Below are positions 44,976-53,381 of a DNA stretch of 64,000 nucleotides, piece by piece. Source of the DNA: Streptomyces avermitilis MA-4680 = NBRC 14893 (GTDB lineage Bacteria > Actinomycetota > Actinomycetes > Streptomycetales > Streptomycetaceae); the NCBI RefSeq assembly GCF_000009765.2, contig NC_003155.5:7502001-7566000 (forward strand), in the 5' to 3' direction. The position numbers and the translations under genes are program-made. Under the pieces are notes generated by a model, which saw only the letters and a program-made list of their open reading frames with translations, did no database searches and was not told where the DNA came from. How positions within the stretch are numbered: the first letter of the stretch is position 1; the number at the start of each line of letters is the position of its first letter.

Positions 44976-45125
44976 CCCTGCACCCTGCAGCTTGACAACA
45001 TCACCTAGCGGCCCGGCCTCGAAGTCAAGACTGAAGTGACCGCGCCGGATCTCACCCGTCGCCTCGAACCCGGCGAGCCTCCGCCCGTCCGCCAAGAAGG
45101 ATCTGCGCGTCGCCAGGATGCCCAC
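44976..45125 (-). pseudogene. Possible YceI-like domain remnant
   Basis: In the stretch between uvrA and the sugar-kinase gene (44846-45241), the minus strand from 45083 to about 44985 reads RRLAGFEATGEIRRGHFSLD then FEAGPLGDVVKLQG. This resembles the C-terminal end of YceI-like proteins (aGFeAtGtI.R.dFgl ... GdeVkl). No intact start or upstream domain is found. I consider it a possible gene fragment; chance is not excluded. Otherwise the stretch holds only the uvrA terminator. Confidence 0.35.
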
Positions 45126-45241
45126 GTCACCAGGGACTGTTCCGGAGTGCCGTGCTCCCGCCGGCCCGGCCTGACCCGGTCTGGCCCGGATCCGCGGACC
45201 GCCCCGCCGATCCGGCCCACCGACCCGCCGCCGGACCGGCT

Positions 45242-46153
45242 CTAGAACGCGCCCAGTTCAGAGGCGTACGGAGGTTCCGCACCCGCCCGTGAGCAGGTGA
45301 TCGCCGCCGCCCGGGCGGCGAACCGGAGCAGTTCGGTCCAGCCCTCCGCGTCCAAGCCCGCGAGCCCTTCCGGAGACAGGGCGTCGCGGGCGGCCAGGCC
45401 GTGCAGCAGGGCCGCGTTGACGGTGTCGCCGGCACCGATCGTGTCCACCACGTCGACCGGTTCACCCGGCACGGAGTGCTCCGCGCCGTCCCGGGTGAAG
45501 ACGGTCAGTCCGTCGCCGCCCCGGGTGAGCACCACGGCCGAGGGGCCCGAGGCCAGCCACTCGCGCGGGCTGCCGCCCAGCCACGTGGCGTCGTCCTCGG
45601 AGAGCTTGAGCAGCGTCACCGACGCCAGCCAGCTCTTGAAACGCGCCCGATAGGCGTCCGGGTCGGGGATCAGTCCCGCCCGGATGTTCGGATCGAGCGT
45701 GGTGAACAGGCCCTGCGCGGCGGCGCTCCGCAGCAGTTCCTCGTAGGCGCTCGCGCCCGGCTCCAGGACCAGTGAGCAGGTACCGAAGGACACCGCCCGC
45801 GTGGCGCCCGGCAGCCGGTCCGGTGCCGCGAACTGCCGGTCCGCCGTGCCGTCGACGTAGAAGGAGTACGCGGCCGAGCCGTGCTCGTCGATCGTGGCGA
45901 CCGCGAGGGTGGTCGGCTCGGCCCCGCGCTGCACCGCCGACACATCGACGCCCGCTGTGCGCAGCCCGTCGAGCAGGGCCTCACCGAAGGCGTCCCGCGA
46001 GGTGCGGGAGCAGAAGGCCGTGGGGGAGCCGAGCCGGCCGAGGGCGACGGCCGTGTTGTAGGGGCCGCCGCCGAGTGCCGGCTTGAGGCCGGCGAGCGCG
46101 CCCGCGCCCTGCGGTACCAGGTCGATCAGGGCCTCACCGGCGACGACGATCAC
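45242..46153 (-). CDS. PfkB-family sugar kinase (fructokinase-like)
   Basis: A 303-residue ribokinase-fold kinase. VIVVAGEALIDLVPQG and LKPALGGGPYNTAVALGRLG start the fold. FYVDGTADRQF, VLTRGGDGLTVFTRDG and the PfkB signature DTIGAGDTVNAALLHGLAAR with catalytic Asp follow. GTG 46153 overlaps the stop of the LacI regulator by four bases (GTGA), so it is coupled to it. A fructokinase or related ketose/aldose kinase is the best guess; the substrate is unproven. No transporter for the sugar is in the operon. Confidence 0.92.
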   Translation of the reverse strand: MIVVAGEALIDLVPQGAGALAGLKPALGGGPYNTAVALGRLGSPTAFCSRTSRDAFGEALLDGLRTAGVDVSAVQRGAEPTTLAVATIDEHGSAAYSFYVDGTADRQFAAPDRLPGATRAVSFGTCSLVLEPGASAYEELLRSAAAQGLFTTLDPNIRAGLIPDPDAYRARFKSWLASVTLLKLSEDDATWLGGSPREWLASGPSAVVLTRGGDGLTVFTRDGAEHSVPGEPVDVVDTIGAGDTVNAALLHGLAARDALSPEGLAGLDAEGWTELLRFAARAAAITCSRAGAEPPYASELGAF

Positions 46154-47199
46154 GAGACGGGTCCCTTCTCGGAGCTGTGGGGGTGGTCGGGGCAGCCGCA
46201 CGAGGTGCGGTGGACGAACGTGCTGGGCAACCGCAGGGTGCGGGAGGGCCGGTCCGGCGCGGCCAGCCGGTCCAGGAGCAGGCGTACGGCCTGTGCCCCG
46301 ATCTCCTTGCTGGGCTGGGAGATCACGGTGAGCCGGGGTGCGAACAGGTCCGCCCAGGCGAAGTCGTCGAAGCAGCACAGCGCCAGATCGTCCGGCACCG
46401 ACAGGCCGCGCCCGCGCAGCGCGCGCAGGGCGCCGATGGTCATCGCGTTGTTGGCGGTGACGAGCGCCGTGGGGGGAGCCGCGAGCGACAGCAGGGCGGT
46501 GGTGGCGCGCTCGGCGCCCGCCGCCTCGGAGTCGCCCCGCGCCACGAGCCGCTCGTCGTGGGGGAGCCCGGCGGCCGCCAGGCCGTGCCGGTAACCGGAG
46601 AGCCGCTCGTTCGTGGTGCTCAGCCCGGGCAGCCCGGCGACCAGACCGATGCGCCGGTGGCCGAGGTCGGCGAGATGCGTGACCAGCCGGGCCATCGGCT
46701 CGGCGTTCTCGGCGCCGACCTGGTCGAAGCGGGCGGTGCCGTCCGAGGGGACGTCGACCAGCCGGTCGAGGAACACGGTCGGTACGTCGTGCCGCCCGAG
46801 GTAGGCGACGAGGTCGCCCGGGTCCGCCGACGGCGCGACGATCATGCCGTCCACGCGTCGTTCGTGCAGGAGCCGGACGACCCGCTGCTCGTGCTTCGGG
46901 TCGTCGTGCGGATCGGCGATGAGCAGGCTGTACCCGTGCTCCAGCGCACCTGCCTCGACGCCCTGGAGGATCTCCGTGAAGTACGGGTTGCTGATCGCCG
47001 ACACCGCGAGTCCGATCGACCTGGTGCGCGAGGTGACGAGGGAGCGGGCGAGGGTGTTCGGCGTGTAGCCCAGTTCGTCGACGGCGTCCAGGACCGCCTG
47101 CCGGGTGTGGGGCAGTACCGGGCGGGTGTCGTTCAGCACGTGCGAGACGGTGGCCACGGACACCCCCGCGCTTCGCGCCACGTCGGCCATGGTCGCCAT
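46150..47199 (-). CDS. LacI-family transcriptional repressor
   Basis: A 349-residue regulator. Residues 4-55 are the LacI helix-turn-helix and hinge (MADVARSAGVSVATVSHVLN, LGYTPNTLARSLVTSRT). Residues 60-330 are a periplasmic-binding-protein-like sugar domain (IGLAVSAISNPYFTEILQGV, DGMIVAPSADPGD, LVTANNAMTIGALRALRGRG, CFDDFAWADLFAPRLTVISQ). The C-terminus CGCPDHPH could bind metal. ATG 47199; the next Met is four codons later. A perfect 30-bp palindrome of LacI-operator type lies 75 bp upstream, so it probably represses its own operon with the sugar kinase. Confidence 0.95.
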   Translation of the reverse strand: MATMADVARSAGVSVATVSHVLNDTRPVLPHTRQAVLDAVDELGYTPNTLARSLVTSRTRSIGLAVSAISNPYFTEILQGVEAGALEHGYSLLIADPHDDPKHEQRVVRLLHERRVDGMIVAPSADPGDLVAYLGRHDVPTVFLDRLVDVPSDGTARFDQVGAENAEPMARLVTHLADLGHRRIGLVAGLPGLSTTNERLSGYRHGLAAAGLPHDERLVARGDSEAAGAERATTALLSLAAPPTALVTANNAMTIGALRALRGRGLSVPDDLALCCFDDFAWADLFAPRLTVISQPSKEIGAQAVRLLLDRLAAPDRPSRTLRLPSTFVHRTSCGCPDHPHSSEKGPVS

Positions 47200-47274
47200 C
47201 GTGTCCCCCTCCCTGGGCCCTGCGGCAAGGCTCCTCGGGCCTCATGGCCGGGAACGTATCTCATTCGGCGGCCG

Positions 47275-47304
47275 GGCGTAAACGCTTGCGCAAGCGTTTA
47301 CGCC
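47275..47304. promoter_or_regulatory. Perfect 30-bp palindrome, LacI-type operator
   Basis: GGCGTAAACGCTTGC (47275-47289) is followed directly by its exact reverse complement to 47304. The centre TTGCGCAA with flanking AACGCTT/AAGCGTT is typical of LacI-family operators in actinomycetes. It lies between the LacI gene (47199, leftward) and the Rieske gene (47417, rightward). Confidence 0.92.
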
Positions 47305-47416
47305 GACTCTGGCCGGCCCGGGGCGCAGTGATCCATGCCGGTATCGTCGACGGCACGTGCCGACCCCTGGTCACCCCCGGTCGGCATGCACCGCCCCCTG
47401 ACCAGTGGAGATCCTC

Positions 47417-47842
47417 ATGCCCGGCCGTCCCGCCGCGAGCCGTCGTACCGTCCTTCGAGGAGCGGCGCTCACCCCGGTCGCCGGGCTCGGCCTCGCGGCC
47501 TGTTCGTCGGGAGCGGACGGCGGTTGGCCGGCCACGCCCACCGCGCCGGTCGAGCTGGGCGCGGAGAGCGAGATCCCCAAGGGCGCCGCGAAGCTGTACC
47601 GGGACGCGAACGTCGTGGTGAGCCGGGCCGGGGACGGGTCCCTGAAGGCGTACAGCACGATCTGCACGCACGCGGGGTGCGCCATCAACAAGCTGGCGGG
47701 GACGACCCTCACCTGCCCCTGTCACGGCAGCGAGTTCGATGCCACGAACGGCAAGGTGCTGCAGGCCCCGGCGACCGAGCCGCTGCACGAGCTGTCCGTC
47801 GAGGCCAGGAACGGCAAGATCGTCGCGGGCTCGGGCGCCTAG
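47417..47842 (+). CDS. Rieske [2Fe-2S] lipoprotein
   Basis: A 141-residue exported iron-sulfur protein. The N-terminus is a Tat-type signal (SRRTVLRGAA, GLGLAACSSG) with a lipobox Cys at residue 29. The Rieske cluster ligands are CTHAGC (Cys, His) and CPCHGSEFD (Cys, His), and LYRDANVVVSRAGDGS starts the fold. ATG 47417 has GGAG six bases upstream. It is not linked to cytochrome b or c genes, so it is not the bc1 subunit; stand-alone Rieske lipoproteins of this kind are common in Streptomyces and their partner is unknown. Confidence 0.93.
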   Translation: MPGRPAASRRTVLRGAALTPVAGLGLAACSSGADGGWPATPTAPVELGAESEIPKGAAKLYRDANVVVSRAGDGSLKAYSTICTHAGCAINKLAGTTLTCPCHGSEFDATNGKVLQAPATEPLHELSVEARNGKIVAGSGA

Positions 47843-47899
47843 GTCATTCCGCCGAGGGCCCCCGGCCCTGGGACGGAGACCCCGCGGACACGCCTCAGC

Positions 47900-48847
47900 T
47901 CACTCCCAGTCCCACCCGATCCCCACGATCCCCGACCGCACCCTCGGCTCGACCAGGTGGACCGAGCGGTGTTGTCCGCTCAGCGACAGCTCCTGGCGGC
48001 CGCTGCGCGGGGCGGCGGCCGAGTGCTGGGTGAACCGGTGGCAGCGCACCGGCAGCGCCGCTTCGTCGAACCGCACCTGAAGCGCGTACTGCCCGCCGGG
48101 GAAGCCGAACCCGCGAACGTACTCGCTGGACGGGCCGGCCGTGCCGTCGTCGAAGCCGTAGCGGAAGAGGAACGTATCTCCTGAGCGCAGCCGGGTGTCG
48201 AAGAGCAGCTCGGCCACCAGCACCCCCGTCTCGGGGTGCCGGCGCACCCGCCCCGTACGGCAGTTCTCCAGCGCGCGCACCGCCATCCGCTCCGGAGCGC
48301 ACCCCGGGTCACCGTGGTGGACGGCCACATAGCGGTCCACGCCATCCTTGTGCGCACGCACTATGTGGTGCGAATCGCGGCCCAGCAGCTCGCGGTGGGC
48401 CCCGATCCGTACGCGTTCGTGGTGGCCGAGGGTGTGCAGTCCGCCGTCGAGCGGCGACCCCAACTCGGCGAACAGTCGCTCCAGCACCCCCGAAGCCTCC
48501 ACCAGGGAGCGGTACGAACGGCTCCCGGGACGGTCGGCGCCGGGTTGCTCGTCGGCCGTGGCGAGCAGCCGGATCAGCGACTCGTCCGGCAGCTGGAGGA
48601 TCTCCTCCAGCGCGCGTACGGCCCGCAGCGACTCGGGGCGCTGCGGCCGCCGGGCGCCCTGCTGCCAGTAGCTCAGGCTCGTCACGCCGACCTTGACCCC
48701 GTACCGCGACAGATGGTGCTGCACGCGCTGCAAGGGCAGCCCGCGGGCGGCGATCGCGGTGCGCAGCGCCACATGGAAGGGTCCGCCGCGCAGCGCCGTC
48801 TCCAACTCGTCCGTGGCGAGGTCCGCGTGCTGTGTGCCGTGCCGCAT
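47900..48847 (-). CDS. Helix-turn-helix (XRE-like) protein of unknown role
   Basis: A 315-residue protein. Residues 15-90 resemble an XRE-type HTH: RGGPFHVALRTAIAARGLPL, HLSRYGVKVGVTSLSYWQQG, RAVRALEEILQLP. The C-terminal 200 residues form a conserved-looking beta-rich region: AVHHGDPGCAPERMAV, TGVLVAELLFDTRLRSGDTF and QYALQVRFDEAALPVRCHRF. ATG 48847 is used, with AAAGG upstream; an in-frame GTG nine codons earlier is possible. The C-terminal domain has no name I know. It converges with the Rieske gene. Confidence 0.8.
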   Translation of the reverse strand: MRHGTQHADLATDELETALRGGPFHVALRTAIAARGLPLQRVQHHLSRYGVKVGVTSLSYWQQGARRPQRPESLRAVRALEEILQLPDESLIRLLATADEQPGADRPGSRSYRSLVEASGVLERLFAELGSPLDGGLHTLGHHERVRIGAHRELLGRDSHHIVRAHKDGVDRYVAVHHGDPGCAPERMAVRALENCRTGRVRRHPETGVLVAELLFDTRLRSGDTFLFRYGFDDGTAGPSSEYVRGFGFPGGQYALQVRFDEAALPVRCHRFTQHSAAAPRSGRQELSLSGQHRSVHLVEPRVRSGIVGIGWDWE

Positions 48848-49231
48848 GCAGGGGGCCTTTCTGTGAGTGTTCACGACGGCTGGTCGGGCCGTTCGCGTAC
48901 GGGGTCGTCGGGGCCGCCCGGTGGGCGTGCGGGGCGTGCTCGCAGGTGGGCGCGGTGTGCGGACCCCGAGTTCCACCGCATTGAAGCGTGTTGCCCAAGC
49001 TCCGACAACACCTGATGCGCAACCTGCTGAACTGCGGCGTCCGGATGCGCTCCCTCCTTCGCCGGCGCCCTCGTGGCCGTCACCTCGCACGTCTTTCACC
49101 TCGACGACGTCCTCGCATCGTTGCCCAGCACCTCCCGAATGGCCCGAGCCGACCCCGGCATCGGCCGCCGCCCGTGGGCCACGGCGACGGTCCGCCGGGC
49201 AGGCCCCGGCCTTGTCCACAGGGTCGCCGCG
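48848..49231. other. Gene-free stretch between the XRE-like gene and uvrC
   Basis: About 380 bp without a supported gene. GTGTTG (48988-48993) and CAACAC (49006-49011) form a small inverted repeat in the promoter zone of the minus-strand XRE-like gene. The right end holds the uvrC promoter. Short frames on either strand have no ribosome sites or protein-like features. Confidence 0.5.
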
Positions 49232-49254
49232 CTGTCAGCCCCCGCCAGTAGGGT
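49232..49254 (+). promoter_or_regulatory. Degenerate RecA-NDp/PafBC-like promoter of uvrC
   Basis: CTGTCAGCC (49232-49240), an 8-base spacer and TAGGGT (49249-49254) keep the spacing and -10 of the damage promoter, but the final TG of the upstream box is changed to CC. The uvrC ATG at 49262 starts seven bases after the -10, a leaderless layout as for uvrB. Confidence 0.6.
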
Positions 49255-49261
49255 GTGAGAC

Positions 49262-51307
49262 ATGGCCGACCCCTCCAGCTACCGCCCCAAGCCGGGAGAG
49301 ATCCCGGACTCACCCGGGGTCTACAAATTCCGCGACGAGCACCACCGGGTGATCTACGTCGGGAAGGCGAAGAGCCTGCGCCAGCGCCTGGCGAGCTACT
49401 TCCAGGACCTGGCGGGCCTCCACCCGCGCACCCGCACCATGGTCACCACAGCGGCGTCCGTGGAGTGGACGGTGGTGTCCACGGAGGTCGAGGCGCTGCA
49501 GCTGGAGTACTCCTGGATCAAGGAGTACGACCCCCGGTTCAACGTCAAGTACCGCGACGACAAGAGCTACCCGTACCTCGCCGTGACGATGAACGAGGAG
49601 TTCCCGCGGGTGCAGGTGATGCGCGGCCACAAGCGCAAGGGCGTGCGGTACTTCGGGCCGTACGGGCACGCGTGGGCGATCCGCGACACCGTCGACCTGC
49701 TGCTGCGCGTCTTCCCCGTCCGTACCTGCTCGGCCGGCGTCTTCAAGAACGCCGCCCGCACCGGCCGCCCCTGCCTCCTCGGCTACATCGGCAAGTGCTC
49801 GGCGCCCTGCGTGGAGCGCGTCTCCGCCGAGGAGCACCGTGAACTCGCCGAGGAGTTCTGCGACTTCATGGCAGGCCGCACGGGTACGTACATCCGCCGC
49901 CTGGAGCGGCAGATGACGGACGCGGCCGAGGAGATGGAGTACGAGAAGGCCGCTCGGCTGCGCGACGACATCGGGGCCCTGAAGAAGGCCATGGAGAAGA
50001 ACGCGGTCGTGCTCGCCGACGCGACCGACGCGGACCTGATAGCGGTCGCCGAGGACGAGCTGGAAGCGGCCGTGCAGATCTTCCACGTACGCGGCGGACG
50101 CGTACGCGGCCAGCGCGGCTGGGTCACCGACAAGGTCGAGGCCGTCACCACCGCGGATCTCGTCGAGCACGCCCTCCAGCAGCTCTACGGCGAGGAGACC
50201 GGCGACTCCGTGCCCAAGGAGGTTCTCGTCCCCGCGCTGCCCGACCCCGTGGAGCCCGTCCAGGAATGGCTCACCGGGCGCCGCGGATCGATCGTGTCGC
50301 TGCGCATTCCGCAGCGCGGCGACAAGAAGTCCCTGATGGAGACCGTGCAGCGCAACGCCCAGCAGTCGCTCGCGCTGCACAAGACCAAGCGCGCCTCCGA
50401 CCTGACCACCCGCTCGCGCGCCCTGGAGGAGATCGCCGAGGCGCTCGACCTGGACAGCGCGCCCCTCAGGATCGAGTGCTACGACATCTCGCATCTCCAG
50501 GGCGACGACGTCGTGGCCTCCATGGTGGTCTTCGAGGACGGACTCCAGCGCAAGAGCGAGTACCGGCGCTTCCAGATCAAGAGCTTCGAAGGCCAGGACG
50601 ACGTCCGCTCCATGCACGAGGTGATCACCCGCCGCTTCAGGCGCTACCTCTCCGAGAAGGAGAGGACCGGCGAGTGGGCCGACGGTGACCTGAAGGACGG
50701 TGAGCTGAAGGACGACGAGGGCCGCCCCAAGCGCTTCGCCTACCCGCCGCAGCTGGTCGTCGTCGACGGCGGCCAGCCCCAGGTCGCGGCCGCCAAGAGG
50801 GCGCTCGACGAGCTCGGCATCGACGACATCGCCGTCTGCGGCCTCGCCAAGCGTCTGGAGGAGGTCTGGCTGCCGGACGACGGCGACCCGGTCGTCCTGC
50901 CCCGCACCAGCGAGGGCCTCTACCTGCTCCAGCGCGTCCGTGACGAGGCGCACCGCTTCGCGATCACCTACCAGCGCACCAAACGCGCCAAGCGTTTCCG
51001 GGCGAGCCCCCTGGATGACGTGGCGGGTCTCGGCGAGACTCGCAAACAGGCGCTGATCAAGCATTTCGGCTCAGTGAAGAAGCTGCGATCCGCGACCATC
51101 GACCAGATCTGTGAGGTTCCGGGCATCGGCCGCAAGACGGCCGAGACGATCGCCGTGGCCTTCGCCCAGGCGGCCCCGGCCGTCCCCGCCGTGAACACGG
51201 CGACTGGAGAGATCATGGAAGACGAGGAACCCGGGACGACGGCGGGTTCCTCCCAGGAGCCCGTGTCCGCGGGCACCTCGGACGAGCGACGGGGGCAGGA
51301 GACATGA
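49262..51307 (+). CDS. uvrC: Excinuclease ABC subunit C
   Basis: A 681-residue dual-incision nuclease. The N-terminal GIY-YIG domain has SPGVYKFRDEHHRVIYVGKA, making the 3' cut. The UVR domain RLERQMTDAAEEMEYEKAAR (about 215-240) binds UvrB. The RNase-H-like domain has RIECYDISHLQGDDVVASMV (catalytic Asp) and LVVVDGGQPQVAAAKRAL, making the 5' cut. Tandem HhH motifs follow near 590-650 (VAGLGETRKQALIKHFGSVK, EVPGIGRKTAETIAVAF). An insertion around 475-495 repeats DGDLKDGELKDDEG. Its stop overlaps the rapZ ATG. Confidence 0.98.
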   Translation: MADPSSYRPKPGEIPDSPGVYKFRDEHHRVIYVGKAKSLRQRLASYFQDLAGLHPRTRTMVTTAASVEWTVVSTEVEALQLEYSWIKEYDPRFNVKYRDDKSYPYLAVTMNEEFPRVQVMRGHKRKGVRYFGPYGHAWAIRDTVDLLLRVFPVRTCSAGVFKNAARTGRPCLLGYIGKCSAPCVERVSAEEHRELAEEFCDFMAGRTGTYIRRLERQMTDAAEEMEYEKAARLRDDIGALKKAMEKNAVVLADATDADLIAVAEDELEAAVQIFHVRGGRVRGQRGWVTDKVEAVTTADLVEHALQQLYGEETGDSVPKEVLVPALPDPVEPVQEWLTGRRGSIVSLRIPQRGDKKSLMETVQRNAQQSLALHKTKRASDLTTRSRALEEIAEALDLDSAPLRIECYDISHLQGDDVVASMVVFEDGLQRKSEYRRFQIKSFEGQDDVRSMHEVITRRFRRYLSEKERTGEWADGDLKDGELKDDEGRPKRFAYPPQLVVVDGGQPQVAAAKRALDELGIDDIAVCGLAKRLEEVWLPDDGDPVVLPRTSEGLYLLQRVRDEAHRFAITYQRTKRAKRFRASPLDDVAGLGETRKQALIKHFGSVKKLRSATIDQICEVPGIGRKTAETIAVAFAQAAPAVPAVNTATGEIMEDEEPGTTAGSSQEPVSAGTSDERRGQET

Positions 51308-52317
51308 CCGAGCACGAAGAGCGCCAAGAAGAACGCTCAGCGCAGGGCCAGGAAGCGCACAAGGAATCAGGCGAGGATCAGGCCCCGCAGCAAGCGGCAC
51401 AGGAAAACGGAGCACAGGTGAGTACGGGCATCGAAACAGCCGGGGTCCCCGACGCGGTCATCCCCGAGCTGGTGATCATCTCCGGCATGTCCGGAGCCGG
51501 CCGGTCGACGGCCGCCAAGTGTCTCGAGGACCTCGGCTGGTTCGTCGTCGACAACCTCCCGCCCGCGCTGATCCCCACCATGGTGGAGCTCGGCGCCCGC
51601 TCCCAGGGCAACGTGGCCAGGATCGCGGTCGTCGTCGACGTACGCGGCCGACGCTTCTTCGACAACCTCCGCGAGTCCCTCGCCGACCTGGAGTCGAAGA
51701 ACGTCACCCGGCGGATCGTCTTCCTGGAGTCCTCCGACGAGGCCCTGGTCCGCCGCTTCGAGTCCGTGCGCCGCCCGCACCCCCTTCAGGGCGACGGCCG
51801 CATCGTCGACGGCATCGACGCCGAGCGCGAGCTCCTGCGCGAGCTGCGCGGCGACGCCGACCTGGTGATCGACACCTCCAGCCTGAACGTGCACGAGCTG
51901 CGCGCCAAGATGGACGCCCAGTTCGCGGGAGACGAGGAGCCCGAGCTGCGGGCCACCGTCATGTCCTTCGGCTTCAAGTACGGCCTCCCGGTCGACGCCG
52001 ACCTGGTCGTGGACATGCGGTTCCTGCCCAACCCGCACTGGGTCCCGGAGCTGCGCCCCTTCACCGGCCTCAACGAGGAGGTCTCGGCGTACGTCTTCAA
52101 CCAGCCCGGCGCCAAGGAGTTCCTCGACCGCTACGCCGAGCTGCTCCGGCTCATCGCCGCCGGCTACCGGCGCGAGGGCAAGCGCTATGTGACCATCGCC
52201 GTCGGCTGCACCGGTGGCAAGCACCGCTCGGTCGCCACGTCCGAGAAGCTCGCCGCCCGGCTGGCCGCCGAGGGAGTGGAGACGGTCGTCGTCCACCGGG
52301 ACATGGGCCGAGAATGA
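51304..52317 (+). CDS. rapZ: RapZ-family nucleotide-binding protein
   Basis: A 337-residue protein. Residues 1-52 are an acidic, Gln/Glu-rich extension (TEHEERQEERSAQGQEAHKE) absent from most RapZ. The P-loop is LVIISGMSGAGRSTAAKCLE near residue 61, followed by GWFVVDNLPPALIPTMVELG and VRRPHPLQ. The RNA-binding-like C-terminal domain has MSFGFKYGLPVDADLVVDMR and IAVGCTGGKHRSVATSEKLA. In Escherichia coli RapZ guides RNase E to sRNA GlmZ; in Gram-positives the role is unclear. ATG 51304 overlaps the uvrC stop (ATGA) and has GCAGGAGAC upstream; GTG 51418 is an alternative. Confidence 0.96.
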   Translation: MTEHEERQEERSAQGQEAHKESGEDQAPQQAAQENGAQVSTGIETAGVPDAVIPELVIISGMSGAGRSTAAKCLEDLGWFVVDNLPPALIPTMVELGARSQGNVARIAVVVDVRGRRFFDNLRESLADLESKNVTRRIVFLESSDEALVRRFESVRRPHPLQGDGRIVDGIDAERELLRELRGDADLVIDTSSLNVHELRAKMDAQFAGDEEPELRATVMSFGFKYGLPVDADLVVDMRFLPNPHWVPELRPFTGLNEEVSAYVFNQPGAKEFLDRYAELLRLIAAGYRREGKRYVTIAVGCTGGKHRSVATSEKLAARLAAEGVETVVVHRDMGRE

Positions 52318-53381
52318 CCGGACGTGCTCTGCGGCTGAGCAGGCTGCGCCGCATGGCCCCCGAGGAGCGCGGCGGCAAGGCCCCCGAGGCGCGCGGCGGC
52401 AAGCCGCGCCGCCGGGGCGCCCAGCCCAAGGTCGTCGCCCTCGGCGGCGGCATGGGCCTGTCCGCCTCGCTCGCCGCCCTGCGCCGGATCACCGGCGACC
52501 TCACCGCCGTCGTCACGGTGGCCGACGACGGCGGCTCCAGCGGGCGCCTGCGCGACGAGCTGGGCGTGCTCCCGCCCGGCGACCTGCGCAAGGCCCTCGC
52601 GGCGCTGTGCGGCGACGACGACTGGGGCCAGACCTGGGCCCGCGTCATCCAGCACCGCTTCCAGTCCCAGGGAGACCTGCACGAGCACGCCGTCGGCAAT
52701 CTGCTGATCGTCGCCCTGTGGGAGCAGCTCGGGGATCACGTCCAGGCCCTCGACCTGGTCGGCAAGCTGCTGGGCGCGCACGGCCGGGTGCTGCCCATGT
52801 CCGCCGTGCCCCTGGAGCTCCAGGCGCTGGTCAAGGGACATGACCCGGACCGGCCCGAGGACATCGACACCGTCCGGGGCCAGGCGACCGTCGCGCTCAC
52901 GCCCGGCGAGGTGCAGTCCGTGCACGTCGTGCCGCACGACCCGCCGGCCGTGCCCGAGGCCGTCGCGGCGGTCCTCGACGCGGACTGGGTGGTGCTCGGA
53001 CCCGGCTCCTGGTTCTCCTCGGTGATCCCGCACCTCCTGGTGCCCGAACTCCTGGACGCCCTCTCGCAGACGAAGGCGCGCCGGGTACTCTCGCTGAACC
53101 TCGCCCCGCAGCCCGGAGAAACCGATGGCTTCTCCCCGCAGCGTCATTTGGAGGTTTTGGGACGACACGCCCCTAAACTCGCCCTGGACGTGGTGCTGGC
53201 CGACGAGGCCGCCGTGCCCGACCGAGAGTCGCTCACCGATGCCGCCAAGCGGTTCGGGGCAGCGGTCGAGCTGGCGCCGGTGGCCCGGACCGACGGTTCT
53301 CCTCGGCACGACCCGGAGCTGTTGGCCGCCGCGTACGACCGTATTTTTCGGATGCATGGAAGGATCGGCCCATGGCGATGA
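52314..53381 (+). CDS. yvcK: YvcK/GlmR-family gluconeogenesis factor
   Basis: A 355-residue Rossmann-type protein (CofD/UPF0052 superfamily) that binds UDP-sugars and links carbon metabolism to cell-wall synthesis in Bacillus. Seen: VVALGGGMGLSASLAALRRI, TAVVTVADDGGSSGRLRDEL, GVLPPGDLRKALAALCGDDD, HAVGNLLIVALWEQLGD and VLGPGSWFSSVIPHLLVPEL. An Arg/Gly/Glu-rich extension of about 38 residues precedes the fold. ATG 52314 overlaps the rapZ stop by four bases, and its own 3' end overlaps whiA by 10 bases. Confidence 0.95.
   Translation: MTGRALRLSRLRRMAPEERGGKAPEARGGKPRRRGAQPKVVALGGGMGLSASLAALRRITGDLTAVVTVADDGGSSGRLRDELGVLPPGDLRKALAALCGDDDWGQTWARVIQHRFQSQGDLHEHAVGNLLIVALWEQLGDHVQALDLVGKLLGAHGRVLPMSAVPLELQALVKGHDPDRPEDIDTVRGQATVALTPGEVQSVHVVPHDPPAVPEAVAAVLDADWVVLGPGSWFSSVIPHLLVPELLDALSQTKARRVLSLNLAPQPGETDGFSPQRHLEVLGRHAPKLALDVVLADEAAVPDRESLTDAAKRFGAAVELAPVARTDGSPRHDPELLAAAYDRIFRMHGRIGPWR

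Noticed and set aside
45242..47199. A single fused LacI-kinase protein
   Set aside because: The two are separate frames with a clear stop and a GTGA overlap.
48871..49083. A 70-aa minus-strand gene between the XRE-like gene and uvrC
   Set aside because: No ribosome site, poor composition, and it crosses the likely promoter region.
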